Numbered from the stretch's first letter, positions 32,001 through 42,280 are shown. The stretch is 64,000 nucleotides of DNA from Brachyhypopomus gauderio (GCF_052324685.1 NW_027507046.1:1-64000); one strand, 5' to 3'. Numbers and translations: made by a program. Notes: generated by a model not told the origin, from the letters alone.

Positions 32001-33235
32001 TCACCAATTGTGCAAGTTCTCCCACTTAAAAAGATGAGAGAGGCCGGTAATTGACATCATAGGTAGACCTCAACTATGAGAGACAAAATGTGAAAAAAAA
32101 ATTGAGAAAATCATTTTGTCTGACTTTTAAAGAATTTATTTGCAAATCATGGTGGAAAATAAGTATTTGGTCAATAACAAAAGTTCATCTCAATACTTTT
32201 TGTATATCCTCTGTTGGCAATGACAGAGGTCAAACGTTTTCTGTAAGTCTTCACAAGGTTGGCACACACTGTTGCTGGTATGTTGGCCCATTCCTCCATG
32301 CAGATCTCCTCTAGAGCAGTGATGTTTTGGGGCTGTCCCTGGCGTCGTAGTGTGTTGCTGATGGTAGCCTTTGTAACGTTGGTCCCAGCTTTCTGCAGGT
32401 CATTCACTAGATCCCCCCTTGTGGTTCTGGGATTTTTCCTCAGCGTTCTTGTGATCATTTTGACCCCACGGGCTGAGATCTTGCGTGGAGCCCCAGATCG
32501 AGGGAGATTAGTAGTGGTCTTGTAGGTCTTCCATTTTCTGATTATTGCTCCCACAGTAGATTTCTTCACAACAAGCTGCTTGCCTATTGCAGATTCAGTC
32601 TTCCCAGCCTGGTGCAGGTCTACAATTCGGTTTCTGGTGTCCTCCGACAGCTCTTTCGTCTTCACCATAGTGAAGTTTGGAGTGTGACTGTTTGAGGTTG
32701 TGGGCAGGTGTCTTTTATACTGTTAACGACTTCAAACAGGTGCCATTAATACAGGTAATGAGTGGGGGAAAGAGGAGCCTCTTAAAAAAGAAGTTACAGG
32801 TCTGTGACAGCCAGAAATCTTGCTTGTTTGTAGGTGACCAAATACTTATTTTCCACCATTATTTGCAAATAAATTCTTTAAAAGTCAGACAAAATGATTT
32901 TCTCAATTATTTTTTCACATTTTGTCTCTCATAGTTGAGGTCTACCTATGATGTCAATTACAGGCCTATCTCATCTTTTTAAGTGGGAGAACTTGCACAA
33001 TTGGTGACTGACTAAATACTTATTTTCCCCACTGTATCTTCAATGGAACATATTTATTTTATCCAGTTTGGTGGCTATCTATCCCAAATGTGCCTCATGT
33101 ACCTAGACTAATATTATATATGATATTACATCTCTAGCCTAACTCTTTGCCCCTTATTTCCTATGTTAAGATCCAACACTAGAAAATGCAGTCTATGTCA
33201 ACTGCCCCAGAAAGTCAAAGTCAGAAAGCCAGTAG
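28966..33235 (+). CDS. Ig V-set transmembrane receptor, seven exons (spliced span)
   Basis: Seven exons, all internal borders in phase 1, join to 236 residues: signal peptide, one V-type Ig domain, one membrane segment and a tail of about 65 residues with three YxN motifs (YMN, YVN, YVN). Uniform phase-1 borders are typical of Ig-superfamily surface receptors. pYxN is the known Grb2 SH2-binding consensus and occurs in CD28-type costimulatory tails, so a lymphocyte or myeloid signalling receptor is plausible. I cannot assign a named family. The gene lies about 7 kb past ncor1 on the same strand; nearby V-exon relics suggest a former cluster. Confidence 0.82.
29018..30465 (+). other. Ig receptor intron 1
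   Basis: Contains a faint V-exon relic (about 29,330-29,640). Otherwise AT-rich with no other element recognised. Confidence 0.6.
29330..29640 (+). pseudogene. faint relic of an Ig V exon
   Basis: Shares CAGATCAGAAAAG and a following GCAGCTGTAGTGTGGAGTGA with the decayed V exon at 25282, in the same order. Too degraded for a frame; it may be an old duplicate or chance resemblance. Confidence 0.4.
30466..30828 (+). CDS. Ig receptor exon 2: V-set domain
   Basis: One exon encodes the whole V domain: VLLPCNF (first Cys), AIWTHK (core Trp), and LSDLGFYCCEL (the DxGxYxC motif with second Cys). Two extra cysteines (ENICKN and GRNCSI) could form a second disulphide. Six N-glycosylation sequons are visible (NLT, NET, NDS, NLS, NFS, NCS). 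Acceptor CTGCAG, donor GTAGGT. Confidence 0.9.
31173..31280 (+). CDS. Ig receptor exon 3: transmembrane segment
   Basis: Encodes a short stalk then YWYYLLGAAAVLTLLLACW and a basic stop-transfer CVKCRRS. There is no charged residue within the membrane span, so pairing with DAP12/CD3-type adaptors is not indicated. Confidence 0.85.
31364..31408 (+). CDS. Ig receptor exon 4: tail with YMN
   Basis: 45-bp exon encoding KDSAESFYMNAYFHQ. YMNA fits the pYxN Grb2-binding pattern. Acceptor TTTCAG, donor GTAAGT. Confidence 0.75.
31491..31523 (+). CDS. Ig receptor exon 5: tail, EEAIY
   Basis: 33-bp exon encoding NRRATIEEAIY; the Tyr motif is completed by exon 6 as AIYVND. Donor GTACAC is weak. Confidence 0.7.
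31775..31819 (+). CDS. Ig receptor exon 6: tail
   Basis: 45-bp exon encoding VNDTNLRKMKASKTH. It supplies the VN of the YVN motif. Acceptor ATATAG, donor GTGAGT. Confidence 0.7.
31974..33034 (-). mobile_element. internally deleted Tc1-like transposon with IR/DR ends
   Basis: 1,061 bp with ends CAGTGGGGAAAATAAGTATT in inverted orientation and a TA duplication (31972-31973, 33035-33036). Each ~200-bp inverted repeat holds a second copy of the GGAAAATAAGTATTTGGTC site at its inner edge (about 32153-32173), the IR/DR layout of Sleeping Beauty-like elements. It lies in the last intron of the Ig receptor. The ends are well preserved, so insertion is fairly recent. Confidence 0.92.
32171..32668 (-). 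CDS. deleted Tc1 transposase, DNA-binding half plus C-terminal tail
   Basis: 165 codons open from MVKTKELSEDTRNRIVDLHQ. The two helix-turn-helix subdomains are intact (KQLVVKKSTVGAIIRKWKTY; then RGDLVNDLQKAGTNVTKATI), joined by the GRPR-like LPRSGAPRKIS. The catalytic DDE core is missing: the frame passes directly to the usual C-terminal EEWANIPATVCANLVKTYRK. A full transposase is about 340 residues. Such a protein could bind the ends but not cut; whether it is expressed is unknown. Confidence 0.85.
   Translation of the reverse strand: MVKTKELSEDTRNRIVDLHQAGKTESAIGKQLVVKKSTVGAIIRKWKTYKTTTNLPRSGAPRKISARGVKMITRTLRKNPRTTRGDLVNDLQKAGTNVTKATISNTLRRQGQPQNITALEEICMEEWANIPATVCANLVKTYRKRLTSVIANRGYTKSIEMNFCY
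33171..33235 (+). CDS. Ig receptor exon 7: tail with YVN and stop
   Basis: Encodes DPTLENAVYVNCPRKSKSES and a final Gln, then TAG at 33233-33235. ENAVYVN echoes EEAIYVN of exons 5-6, suggesting exon duplication of a signalling motif. Confidence 0.78.
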
Positions 33236-33351
33236 CTGGGAGACAAGCATTTGGTAGTGTTATGTTGCTGTATCAAGAATACTGTTCCATATGTTGTTCA
33301 AAGCAGCTGAGTTAGTAATTCAGCATTCTGTATATTAATGCATTGTAACTG

Positions 33352-33357
33352 AATAAA
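33352..33357 (+). terminator. AATAAA poly(A) signal of the Ig receptor
   Basis: Canonical hexamer 117 bp after the stop, followed by a GT-rich stretch. Confidence 0.7.
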
Positions 33358-33522
33358 GTCAAATGGTCCTTTATTGGAATTTGTTTGTGTTATTATAATA
33401 GCATGTGTGTTAAGCAGATTTTATGCAGAAAAGGTAATGACTCTAAAGAATAATTTGTAATGTTATTCTTAAGTTTAGATGTAGTTTATGTAACACACCC
33501 ACAAGTGGTTCATTTGGTAACA

Positions 33523-33600
33523 CTATGGCTTGGTGGTTAGCATGTTTTCCTCTCAGCACTGGGGTCTTGGGTTCAAAGTGTTACGTTCTGAACACTGATC
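33523..33600 (+). repeat. tRNA-like SINE fragment
   Basis: TGGCTTGGTGGTTAGCATG resembles a box A and GGGTTCAAAG a box B, in the spacing of tRNA-derived fish SINE heads. No matching 3' body follows. Confidence 0.4.
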
Positions 33601-33671
33601 CCCCTGCCATTTAAACAAGGCAAGGCTATACACAACATTAGCTGCAGCAAGTTTTAAATTACCGTAATCAA

Positions 33672-34523
33672 CTGCAACACAGTTTATTGAAACCCTCCCA
33701 GACTTAACTACTTTAACCTACTCTCCATCAGATCCAGAGGAATTAGACAGTCTTACCGACTGTTTAGAGAATACCTGCAGATCAGCTCTAGATATTGTAG
33801 CTCCACTCAAAAGGCCAGATTTAAAAAGATTGCCCCATGGTACACCGACCAAACTGGTAACTAGAGCAGAAATGGCGATCTGGAAGTATTCCACTGTGCC
33901 TGGAAGGAAATACAAAACGGCACTCATTAAAACACGCTCAGCATACTTGGCCTCATTGACTGAGAATAATAAAAACAATCCTAGAACCTCAAGATTCCAG
34001 GAAACCTAACTAGTAATGTGTTTATGGATTTCTTTGATAATAAAATATAGAATATTAGACTAAATATAAAACCTTTTATAGGTTATCCAACTGGTCTGTA
34101 ATCTGGTTTGCTTGATATTGAACAAAATGTTGCATTAGAAGAAACGCTAGAAGATTTTCATCCACTCCCACAACCAGAATTGGAGAAAATAATTTCACCA
34201 TTAAATTCTACTACTTGCACATTAAACACTATTCCCTCAAAATTACTCAGAAGCTTTACCAGTTGTGACTGAACCTCTTCTAACGGTAGTTACCTCATCA
34301 GTGATTCTTGATCTTAGTGCAGCCTTCGACACAATAGATAGCAAGATCCTGCTAGAAGAACTGGATTGGAATCTCGGATATAGACCTTTCATGGTTTAAT
34401 TCTTACTTAACCAATCATTATCAGTTTGTAGAGCTCAATAATATTCCCCTCAAATTCACAAACGTGAAATATGGAATCCCTCAAGGCTTCATCTTAGGAC
34501 CACTATTATTTACATTAAACATG
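33672..34523 (+). mobile_element. L2-like LINE, first segment
   Basis: Plus-strand L2-type peptide fragments: LDSLTDCLENTCRSALDIVA with PLKRP, then reverse-transcriptase blocks LDLSAAFDTID and YGIPQGFILGPLLF. The frame is broken by stops and deletions and the 5' end is missing. It is interrupted at 34524 by an LTR-flanked element and resumes at 36584. Confidence 0.8.
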
Positions 34524-34528
34524 GTGTC

Positions 34529-36578
34529 TGTCACGTTGAGGACCCCGGCCCCTCCCTTTTGGGCGTGTGTTTACATTGTCCACGTGCATTGTCTGCGTCT
34601 GTGGATTTCCGTGGTTATGGCTATGTCGTGTGATAATCTGTCTCACCTGTGACTCGTCTCGTAATCACGTGGGGCTAATGTGGTTTGTCTATTTAATGTG
34701 CGCTCACGCAGTGTCCTGTGCTCGTCGTTGTCTACAGTCTGCATATTGTGAGTGTACGTTATCTGTTTGCTCGTGCGCTATTGCGCAATATATGTCCTTA
34801 ATTAAAAGTGACGTGTGCTCTAAACCCGAGGATTCCGTGTCTCGTCCTTGGCTGTGCCCGAACGTCACAGAACGACGAGCCGTCAAGAGACACCAACATG
34901 CCAGGCTACGCCACCCGCCCTAAGAAGGCACATCGCCCCAGCAAGCGGCACCACCGCTCTTCTTCCTCCCCCCCGCACCGCAAAACCACGCCGATGCTGG
35001 CGCAGCTGGAAGAGGACCCGATCTGTGCGTCCCTGCTGCGTCAGGCTCGGGAGCACCGCGACCCCGAGGCAGTGGAGAAGCGCCGCCAAGAGGCGGTGCG
35101 ACTTTGGGGGGAATACTACCCCTCGTCATCCAGGGAACCCTCACCCCTGCGGGTGAGCTCCTTTGCGCTCTATGGGACGGAGAGCACCCCCGAGAGCAAG
35201 TTTGGGGAGGGGGACTCCCCAGGCAAGGAGGAGTAGCAAGATGATGAGGAGGAAGCCTACCCTCCGTCGCTAGACGACGCCTCCACCGTGGACTACAGTG
35301 GGGAAGGAGAGGACTACCCCCGTCGGTGGGGGAGGCGTCCACTGTCGACTACAGTGAAGAGGAGGAAGAGGAGTCAGAGGAAGAGGACTACCTCCCTCCA
35401 CCCGTAGGTCCCTCTCCCACCATCGAGGAGGGCAAGGAAGAGGGGGAGGAGCAAGAGTACGACGAGGAGGAGTATCCCCCGTCGGAGTGCTCCGCATACC
35501 CTGATGACGATGGTGGGGAAGAGGAGGAGAACTGGGATTACCCTCCGTCCGAGGGCTCCTATATGAGGAGGAAGAGGAGAGCCCTCCCCCCTCGGAACTG
35601 TCCGCCGGGACGGTGAAGAGGAAGAGGAGTCCAGAGGCAGGCTCATCCCCCGAGTGCTTCCCAGCCAGCGACATGGACTGTTCCCAGGGTGGCAGCTCGG
35701 GGCAGCCCATGAGCTGGAGCCGTGGCAGTGATGAGGAGATGGAAGCAGAGGAAGCCACTCCCACTGCCAGGTCCGGAGGGAGATCCCCGGGTGAAGAGGG
35801 AATCCCGTACGGCCCACCGAGGGACCAACCACGCTGCACCTTGTGCGTCAGCCAACCGCGCTGCACCTGGCGCGTTGGCCAACCGCGCTGCACCTGGCGC
35901 GTCGGCCAACCGCGCTGCACCTGCCGCATCAGCTAACCGCGCTGAACCTGGCGCGTCCGCCAGCTGTGCTGTGCCCGGTGGAGGGTTTGCAGCAAGGGCA
36001 GGAGGAGCACTGCCCACCGCAGCGCCTGCAGCAACAGCAGCTCCCGGTCTCTCTCCCTTAATCGCCCTCCTCCTGGCGCGCAGCCTGGCACCACTGTCAT
36101 GTGTGTCCGTCCCAGTTTTCGTCTGTCTTTCCGTATGTGTACTGAATCCCTTTTTCCCGTTTGTTCCTCTGTGTGTAAGTGTTCCTGTGTGTGTGTTTGT
36201 GAATGTTCCGTTTAATGTGTCTAACGTTTTCTCCCCTGTATTCGTTGAGGACCCCGGCCCCTCCCTTTTGGGCGTGTGTTTACGTTGTCCACGTGCATTG
36301 TCTGCGTCTGTGGATTTCCGTGGTTATGGCTATGTTGTGTGATAATCTGTCTCACCTGTGACTCGTCTCGTAATCACGTGGGGCTAATGTGGTTTGTCTA
36401 TGTAATGTGCACTCGCGCAGTGTCCTGTGCTCGTCGTTGTCTACAGTCTGCACGTTGTAAGTGTACGTTATCTGTTTGCTCGTGCGCTATTGCGCAATAT
36501 ATGTCCTTAATTAAAAGTGACGTGTGCTCTAAACCCGAGGATTCTGTGTCTCGTCCTTGGCTGCGCCCGAATGTCACA
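34529..36578 (+). mobile_element. short LTR-flanked retroelement with intact target duplication
   Basis: Two nearly identical direct LTRs of about 341 bp (34529-34869 and 36237-36578) start TG and end CA. They flank a ~1.37-kb interior rich in Pro/Glu/Ser/Arg codons with a gag-like reading at most. The 5-bp target duplication GTGTC (34524-34528, 36579-36583) is exact. No pol-type domain is present, so this is a non-autonomous derivative rather than a whole element. The closeness of the LTRs indicates a young insertion. It splits the L2-like LINE within its RT region. Confidence 0.88.
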
Positions 36579-36583
36579 GTGTC

Positions 36584-37030
36584 AACTTTCACTGCTGTGC
36601 AGATGACACACAACTTTACATATCAGCCAAGCCTGATGACAAATCCAAATTAGGGAAAATTGAGGCTTCCATAAGAGATGTTAAATATTGGATGTCACCA
36701 AACGTCCTCCACCTTAATGGTGACAAAACTGAGGTTCTCCTTCTGGGCCCAAAGGCCACAAGACAGAAAATACCAGATCTAATGCTAAATCTCACAGACT
36801 ACCCCATTACTCCTGGCTCATAGGGCAGAAATCTTGGCTTCATACTCGACTCTGACCAAAATTTTGATAAATACATAGCTAATACTACTAGGATAGCTTT
36901 TCTACATCTCCATAACATTGCCAAGCTAAAAAATGCATTATCCCAGCATGATGCAGAAACATTAGTACACACCTTTGTTAGCTCCAGATTAGACGACTGC
37001 GCATCATTCCCAAATCTAATTACAGACCCA
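36584..37030 (+). mobile_element. L2-like LINE, second segment
   Basis: Continues the RT: FHCCADDTQLYISAKPDD (the A/YxDD block), LNGDKTEVLLLGPK, and further on HTFVSSRLDDC. Contains stops, for example TAG at 36823. It is broken again at about 37,030 by a retrovirus-like fragment; the LINE 3' end reappears at about 39,118. Confidence 0.82.
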
Positions 37031-39117
37031 AACAACACCAGTACCTGTTGAAACCTGAAGCCTTGGAAGGCATCAGGCCCATTTTCCAATCACTACGAGA
37101 GGCTGGCGTGATAGTGCCATGCGAAACATCACCAGTAAGAACTCCAATTTTCCCAGTTAAGAAGCCAGGGCGAGTGGAATGGAGGTTTGTTCAGGATTTG
37201 CAGGCTGTCAATATGGCTGTACACCCTAGAGCCCTATAAGTCCCAAATCCTTACACTATTCTCTCTCAGATTCCCCCAGACAGCCAGTGGTTCAGTGTAG
37301 TGGATCTTGCCAATGCATTTTTTAGCATTCCAGTTCATCCAGATAGCCAATTTTGGTTTGCCTTTTCCTTTGAAGGAAAAACATACACATTCACTAGATT
37401 ATGTCTAGGTTACTGTGAATCACCCACCATTTACAATGCTGCACTACATGCGAGTCTAGAAACATTAAAATTTCCAGAGGGAACAGCTTTACTCCAATAT
37501 ACAGATGATCTTTTGGTTTGAATTCCAGAGACCTTTGCAGACAGGCCACAGTGGCACAGCTAAATCATTTAGTAGAAGAAGACCACAAGGCATCCAAATC
37601 AAAGTTGCAATACTGCGGAGAGAAAGTAAACTTCCTAGGACATGTTATCTCACAACAGTCACATGCACTGAGGAAAGAGTGAAGGCCATTGCAAAGCCTC
37701 CCAAACAGTGAACTAAAAAACAATTGTTATCATGTCTTGGCATGTGCTCATATTGTTGCACCTTTATTCTATCCTACGCAGAGAGTGAGGGTCCCCTCAG
37801 AGAACAGATTCCCACCAAAGAGGAATAGCAGACAGCATAATAAAACACTGGTATGCACCAGCTATCACTACTTATACTCAAAATTTTGATCTGTGCACAG
37901 AATTCCACTAGAAGAGACACCAACACAATAGCAGTCCCGTCAGGACATCCGCCATTTCAACATTGGCAAATAGACTTTGAACTAACACCATCTGAAGGGA
38001 AGAAGTTCCTTCTAGTATGTGTATGCATGTTCAGTAAGTGGGTGGAAGCTTTTCCAAGAGGGAAACAGGACAGTGATGCGGTTTCTATTAGGTGTTCCTG
38101 ATAGAGATCAATCCCCGGTGGGATCTGCCACAGAGAATTTCCAGTGATAACAGGACACACTTTGTCCACACAGGACTTCAAAATCTGACTAAATATGTAG
38201 GTAGACATGCGCAAGCATTGCAGCTACCACCCTGCCAGTGCAGGCACAGTGGAAAGAGCAAACGGCACAATAAAAGCAGGTCTTGCCAAGACCAGCCAGG
38301 AAAGAAGGATGTCCTGGACAAATGTTTGTGCCATTACTGTTGTGGCAGTGTAGGATCAGACCACAAGATAAGACAGGGCTGTTAGCATGAAATTGTCTTT
38401 GGCAGGCCTCCCAACACAAGTCTCAGACCCCCAGAGCTGGAGAACCACCTGTTGAATGAACCACTAATTCAACACTGTGTGTCTTTGTACAAGTCTCTCT
38501 GTACTGTGTCTAAGCAGGTAAAAGCAGTGTTGCTAGAACCAGCAGACCATCTGCTCCACTTCTTCGTTCCCGGCAACTGGGTTGCAAAACCAGATGATTC
38601 CTAAAGCTTTCTGAAAGAATTACTACTGTTGCATGAAGATTATGTTGAATGATTAAAAGAATCAAAGGGGGAGAATGTGAAGGAAATATTGATTATATTT
38701 ATGCGTGATTCATGTTAATAATGTCCATGCAGACACTGTAGCGCAGTCTGTGTGAAAAGTACTGCTTGCACTGCTTAGTAATTAACTATGATCATATTGA
38801 AGATGTTTTTCTGTAAGACTGAAGTCTTCTGTGCAGTAGCAAAGTTAGAGATAACATTGCTTATCCGTTTCTATGCACCCAAGGCTGAATCCCAGGGAAA
38901 CTGATAACTGCTCCTGGGAAGCAGGCATCCTTTGTTTTTTTTACACACACTTTGACTATAAAGAATCTGGACTGAGAGAGACAGTTCAGAGTTACTGCAT
39001 GAAGTGTAAGCTTCACATCATACTTTTATACTTTTATATTTTGTAACTCTCTTGCTACCAAATAAATGCTGCTTAATATATTATAAGACACTGACTTCTG
39101 TGCCATCAATTCCACCA
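37030..39117 (+). mobile_element. old retrovirus-like (ERV) fragment with 3' LTR
   Basis: Fossil. Reverse-transcriptase similarity spans about 37,050-37,520 and integrase similarity about 37,930-38,200. A purine-rich stretch just before 38,676 precedes a probable 3' LTR (38,676 to about 39,117) carrying an AATAAA. The 5' LTR and gag are absent. The coding part is broken in many places (well over five), so it is old and dead. It looks closest to gamma/epsilon-type fish endogenous retroviruses; that is by eye only. It is inserted in, or replaces part of, the L2-like LINE. Confidence 0.75.
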
Positions 39118-39331
39118 TACCATCACTTATTTTTTAACGTATCTTTTTAATTACTATTTTCATTGTGAGTCTTGTTTCCTCTCCAGGTTTCTTCCTCATG
39201 CTCTTAGGGAGTTTTTTCTTGCCACTGTTACCCTTGGCTTACTCACTGGGGGCTTGGACTCAGACACTTGTAAAGCTGCTTTGTTACTGTAAAATGCGCT
39301 ATATAAATAAATTTTGATTGATTGATTGATG
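39118..39331 (+). mobile_element. L2-like LINE, 3' end
   Basis: A typical fish L2 3' UTR (TTTCTTCCTCATGCTCTTAG onward) with GCGCTATATAAATAAATTTTGATT and a (GATT)n tail ending at about 39,331. Confidence 0.75.
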
Positions 39332-40020
39332 TGGCTCCAGCAGGCTTATTGATAGCAGCATAACTAAAGGGAGGAGTCTGGAGGTGATTACAGTCAGGGG
39401 AGGTCACTGAGCCATTGCTATCCACCCAATTCATTATCACAACTAGAGTGAATGCATGACATGGCTGGCAGCATCAGCATCTCAGATTACAGGAAGAGAC
39501 ATTGACTGGAGGCCCCCTAAACTCCACAACTTCATATGTACATTCATTAAAAGCATGTGGAAATATGTGAGTTTTAAGTCTAGATTTAAAGATTGGAACT
39601 GTGTCAGAATCTTGATTTGGAGCTGGAAGACTGTTCCATAACTGAGGGGCTTTAAAAGAGAAAGCTCTCTGTAATTTTATGAACTAAGAGAAATCCTGCA
39701 TTTTGAGAGTGCCACAGGCAAGATCAGTTATGGTGTGCAATGAGTTCACTCGGATATTGTGAGGCAAGACCATTTAACGCTTTATAGTTCAATAGAAAAA
39801 CTTTACAATTAGTTCGATATTTAACTGGAAGCCAGTGCAACACCGAGATAGTAGGACTAATGTGATTGTTTTTTCTAGCTTTAGTTAGCACTCTGGAGGA
39901 AGCAGCATTCTGTACGAGTTGGAGTTTCTTTAGATACTTTTTAGAGCATCCAATTAAAAGACCATTACAGTAGTCCAATCTTGATGAGACAAAAGTGTCA
40001 ACCAATTTCTCTGCATCAGC
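39332..40020 (-). mobile_element. second L2-like LINE fragment, inverted
   Basis: The minus strand reads VDTFVSSRLDYCNGLLIGCS, then KKYLKKLQLVQNAASSRVL and ISVLHWLPVKYRTNCKVFLL, the C-terminal part of an L2-type RT. The lower half is its untranslated 3' part. It lies tail-to-tail with the plus-strand LINE. Confidence 0.75.
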
Positions 40021-40640
40021 AGTACTGGGCTAGTTAGGTGCTTGACTCCAAAAGAAAACACATCAGTATAGCTTAACATAGTAAGCACTCATGCCTGTGA
40101 ACAGAAACTGGGATGTAGTGACCTCTACAGTCATAAAACTCAATGATAACAAAATTCGATCACAACTTGCAAAGGATTCTCACTCTGAAAAATCTAATTC
40201 CTGACAGCAGGTGAGCACCAGATCTTTTACTGATTTTGATCTTCAACTGACACATTTTATTGTGTATTAATATATTTAACTATTGGTCCACTTGGTCAGG
40301 TTTTAGCGGAGTTGACTAAAAGATTTGACTTCTGTTATTAAACTTGACAAAGCCATACTAACTGAAAATATTAACTTTCTTTGAGAATACATTTCTATAC
40401 CCCATTGTGAGGACATTTTAATCAGTGATCATTATTTTTTACATATCTTTGTAAGTTCTGATATTTGTGTGTCTTAAAAGAAGGTTGCAAGATGATGATG
40501 GGAATGAAGCTATTTTTTATCAGCTTGGATTTTAATACTATTTTCTTTATTTTTAAAGGCTTACCTTTTATTTTATTCACTCACATTCCTTGATTTACAT
40601 ATGATCTTAATTGACATCCCATTCCTAAACTATAGGGTTC
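40021..40640. other. intergenic, nothing recognised
   Basis: AT-rich spacer between LINE and Tc1 relics. Confidence 0.5.
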
Positions 40641-40679
40641 AATATGACACTGGTACATTGACCAATGCTAGAACTGGTG

Positions 40680-40972
40680 TAGTGGTGGACAGTCATGTTG
40701 GAAGAGGAAGGGCCCAGCTCCAAACTGTTCCCACAAAGTTGGGAGCATGGAATTGTCCAAAATGTCTTAGTATGATGAAGCATTCAGAGTTCCTTTCACT
40801 GGAACTACAGGACCAAGCCCAGCTCCTGAAAAAGAACCCCACACCATATTCCCCCCTCCACCAACCTTTACACTTTAGAAAATGGAGTCAGACAAGTTCC
40901 ATTCTCCTGGTAACCGCCAAACCCAGACTTTTCCTTGAGATTAACATATGGGAACGTGATTCATCACTCCGG
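40680..40972 (-). pseudogene. Tc1-like transposase relic, minus strand
   Basis: The minus strand gives broken peptides matching the Tc1 transposase middle region (SGFGGYQENGTCL; GVLFQELGLVL), with several stops. The nucleotide series GAGTTCCTTTCACTGGAACT then TGGTAACCGCCAAACCCAG is typical of a common fish Tc1 family. It is a short, old fragment that ends against the first decayed tRNA-Gly. Confidence 0.65.
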
Positions 40973-41018
40973 TTCGCAAGAATGGGAATTTTGCATGATA
41001 CTACAACACCACTGGTGC
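40973..41018 (-). pseudogene. tRNA-Gly(CCC) fragment, decayed array edge
   Basis: Matches the anticodon and 5' parts of the array tRNA-Gly (CAAGAATGGGAATTTTGCATG; ACACCACTGG) but its T-arm/3' acceptor side is replaced by the Tc1 relic. The hAT-like element is inserted just after it. Confidence 0.7.
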
Positions 41019-41022
41019 TAAA

Positions 41023-42189
41023 TAGGGCTGGGTATTGATTCAAATTCCAAGAATCGATCCGATTCTGATTGTGAAGATTAAGAATCGATTTTTTTCGATT
41101 TAATCCGATTTAATTGATTTGATCCGATTCGATCCAATTCGGGGTTTAGTGTTATTAAAAATGTATTTGAGCTGTTTCCTGACTGTGTACAGAAGCAACA
41201 TGTTAAAACTAGTATTATATCGATATTAATCAGCAAATAGTTACTGGTAGTTGGTAGTTACTGATGGCTGGAAGACTGGTGAAAAGGGTCATCATAAATT
41301 TACCTTCAAAAAAGGTAATCCAGGACAATAAACAGAGGACATCTTTGAGGTGTCTATATCTGCAACAGTGGGCTCCTACTGGGACACTAACCAGTGCATT
41401 ATTATTATGATTGAAATAATTAAGAATTCACCCAAAAGCTGTTGCTACCAAATGCATTTTTATTTTAAAAGTGCTCACACTTAATAAACTGAAAGTATAA
41501 AATGTAAACGTGTATTTTTCTTTAAAGTGAGGATATAAGAACAGAACTCTCACGTTACGGTCCCCGACCCCTCCGTTTTGGGCGTGTTAACGTTGTCTGC
41601 GTCTAATCGTCTACGTCGGTGTATCTCAGTGGGTGCGGGTGCGTCTTGTGATAGTCCTCAACTGTGGCTCTTCTCGTAATCACGTGGGGTTGATGTGGTT
41701 TGTCTATTTAATTTGTGCTCGCGCAGCGTCCTGTGCCCGTCGTTGTTTGAGTCACACATGTTCTATGTAAACGTGTTTTATGTGCGCTGTCTGCGCTTCG
41801 GTAAATGTAATAAACGTAACGATTTGGAAAGTGCAAAGGATTCTGTCTCGTCCATCGCCTTGCGCCCAACGTTACAAGAACATTTAAAACTTTTTTTAAA
41901 CTGTAAAAACACTGGGTAAACTGTCAGTGACACGGACTAACTGTAAATAGTCACTGACACTGGATAAACTGTCCTTCTGTTTTTAGATTGCCGATTTGAC
42001 TATCGTCGTTACCGGCACTGTCCGACGCCAAGTCGTTTTACAGTTAGTTAGACCGAGCACGCCTGCGTGAATTGAGGCGGGGGTAAAAGTTCACTAAAAA
42101 ATCGATCTTTGGACGTACGAATCGATAATCAGATCATCATATGCGAATCGATTCTGAATCGGAAAATCGATTTTTTCAACACAGGCCTA
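41023..42189. mobile_element. hAT-like non-autonomous element with nested solo LTR
   Basis: Imperfect terminal inverted repeats (TAGGGCTGGGTATTG / CAACACAGGCCTA) are flanked by an exact 8-bp duplication GTGCTAAA (41015-41022, 42190-42197), the length typical of hAT elements. Subterminal regions are full of AATCGATT-type motifs in both orientations. No transposase. It carries a solo LTR at 41548-41876 and sits in the decayed first unit of the tRNA array. Confidence 0.82.
41548..41876 (+). mobile_element. solo LTR
   Basis: About 329 bp related by eye to the LTRs at 34529 and 36237 (shared TCGTAATCACGTGGGG, TGTGGTTTGTCTATTTAAT and TTCTGTCTCGTCC), but clearly diverged. It is flanked by the 5-bp duplication AGAAC (41543-41547, 41877-41881). 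This is a fossil left by LTR-LTR recombination, from an older relative of the 34.5-kb element. Confidence 0.85.
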
Positions 42190-42280
42190 GTGCTAAAGTG
42201 TCTAAAGAAAGAGGACAGAGGATGTATGCAGTCTCCTGGCAAGCAAAAGAAACAGGAAGTACAGTTTAGTCACCTATGTA

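Noticed and set aside
35270-35929. Long Pro/Ser-rich frames on both strands inside the LTR element
   Set aside because: They reflect repetitive, biased composition of the retroelement interior and are not separate genes.
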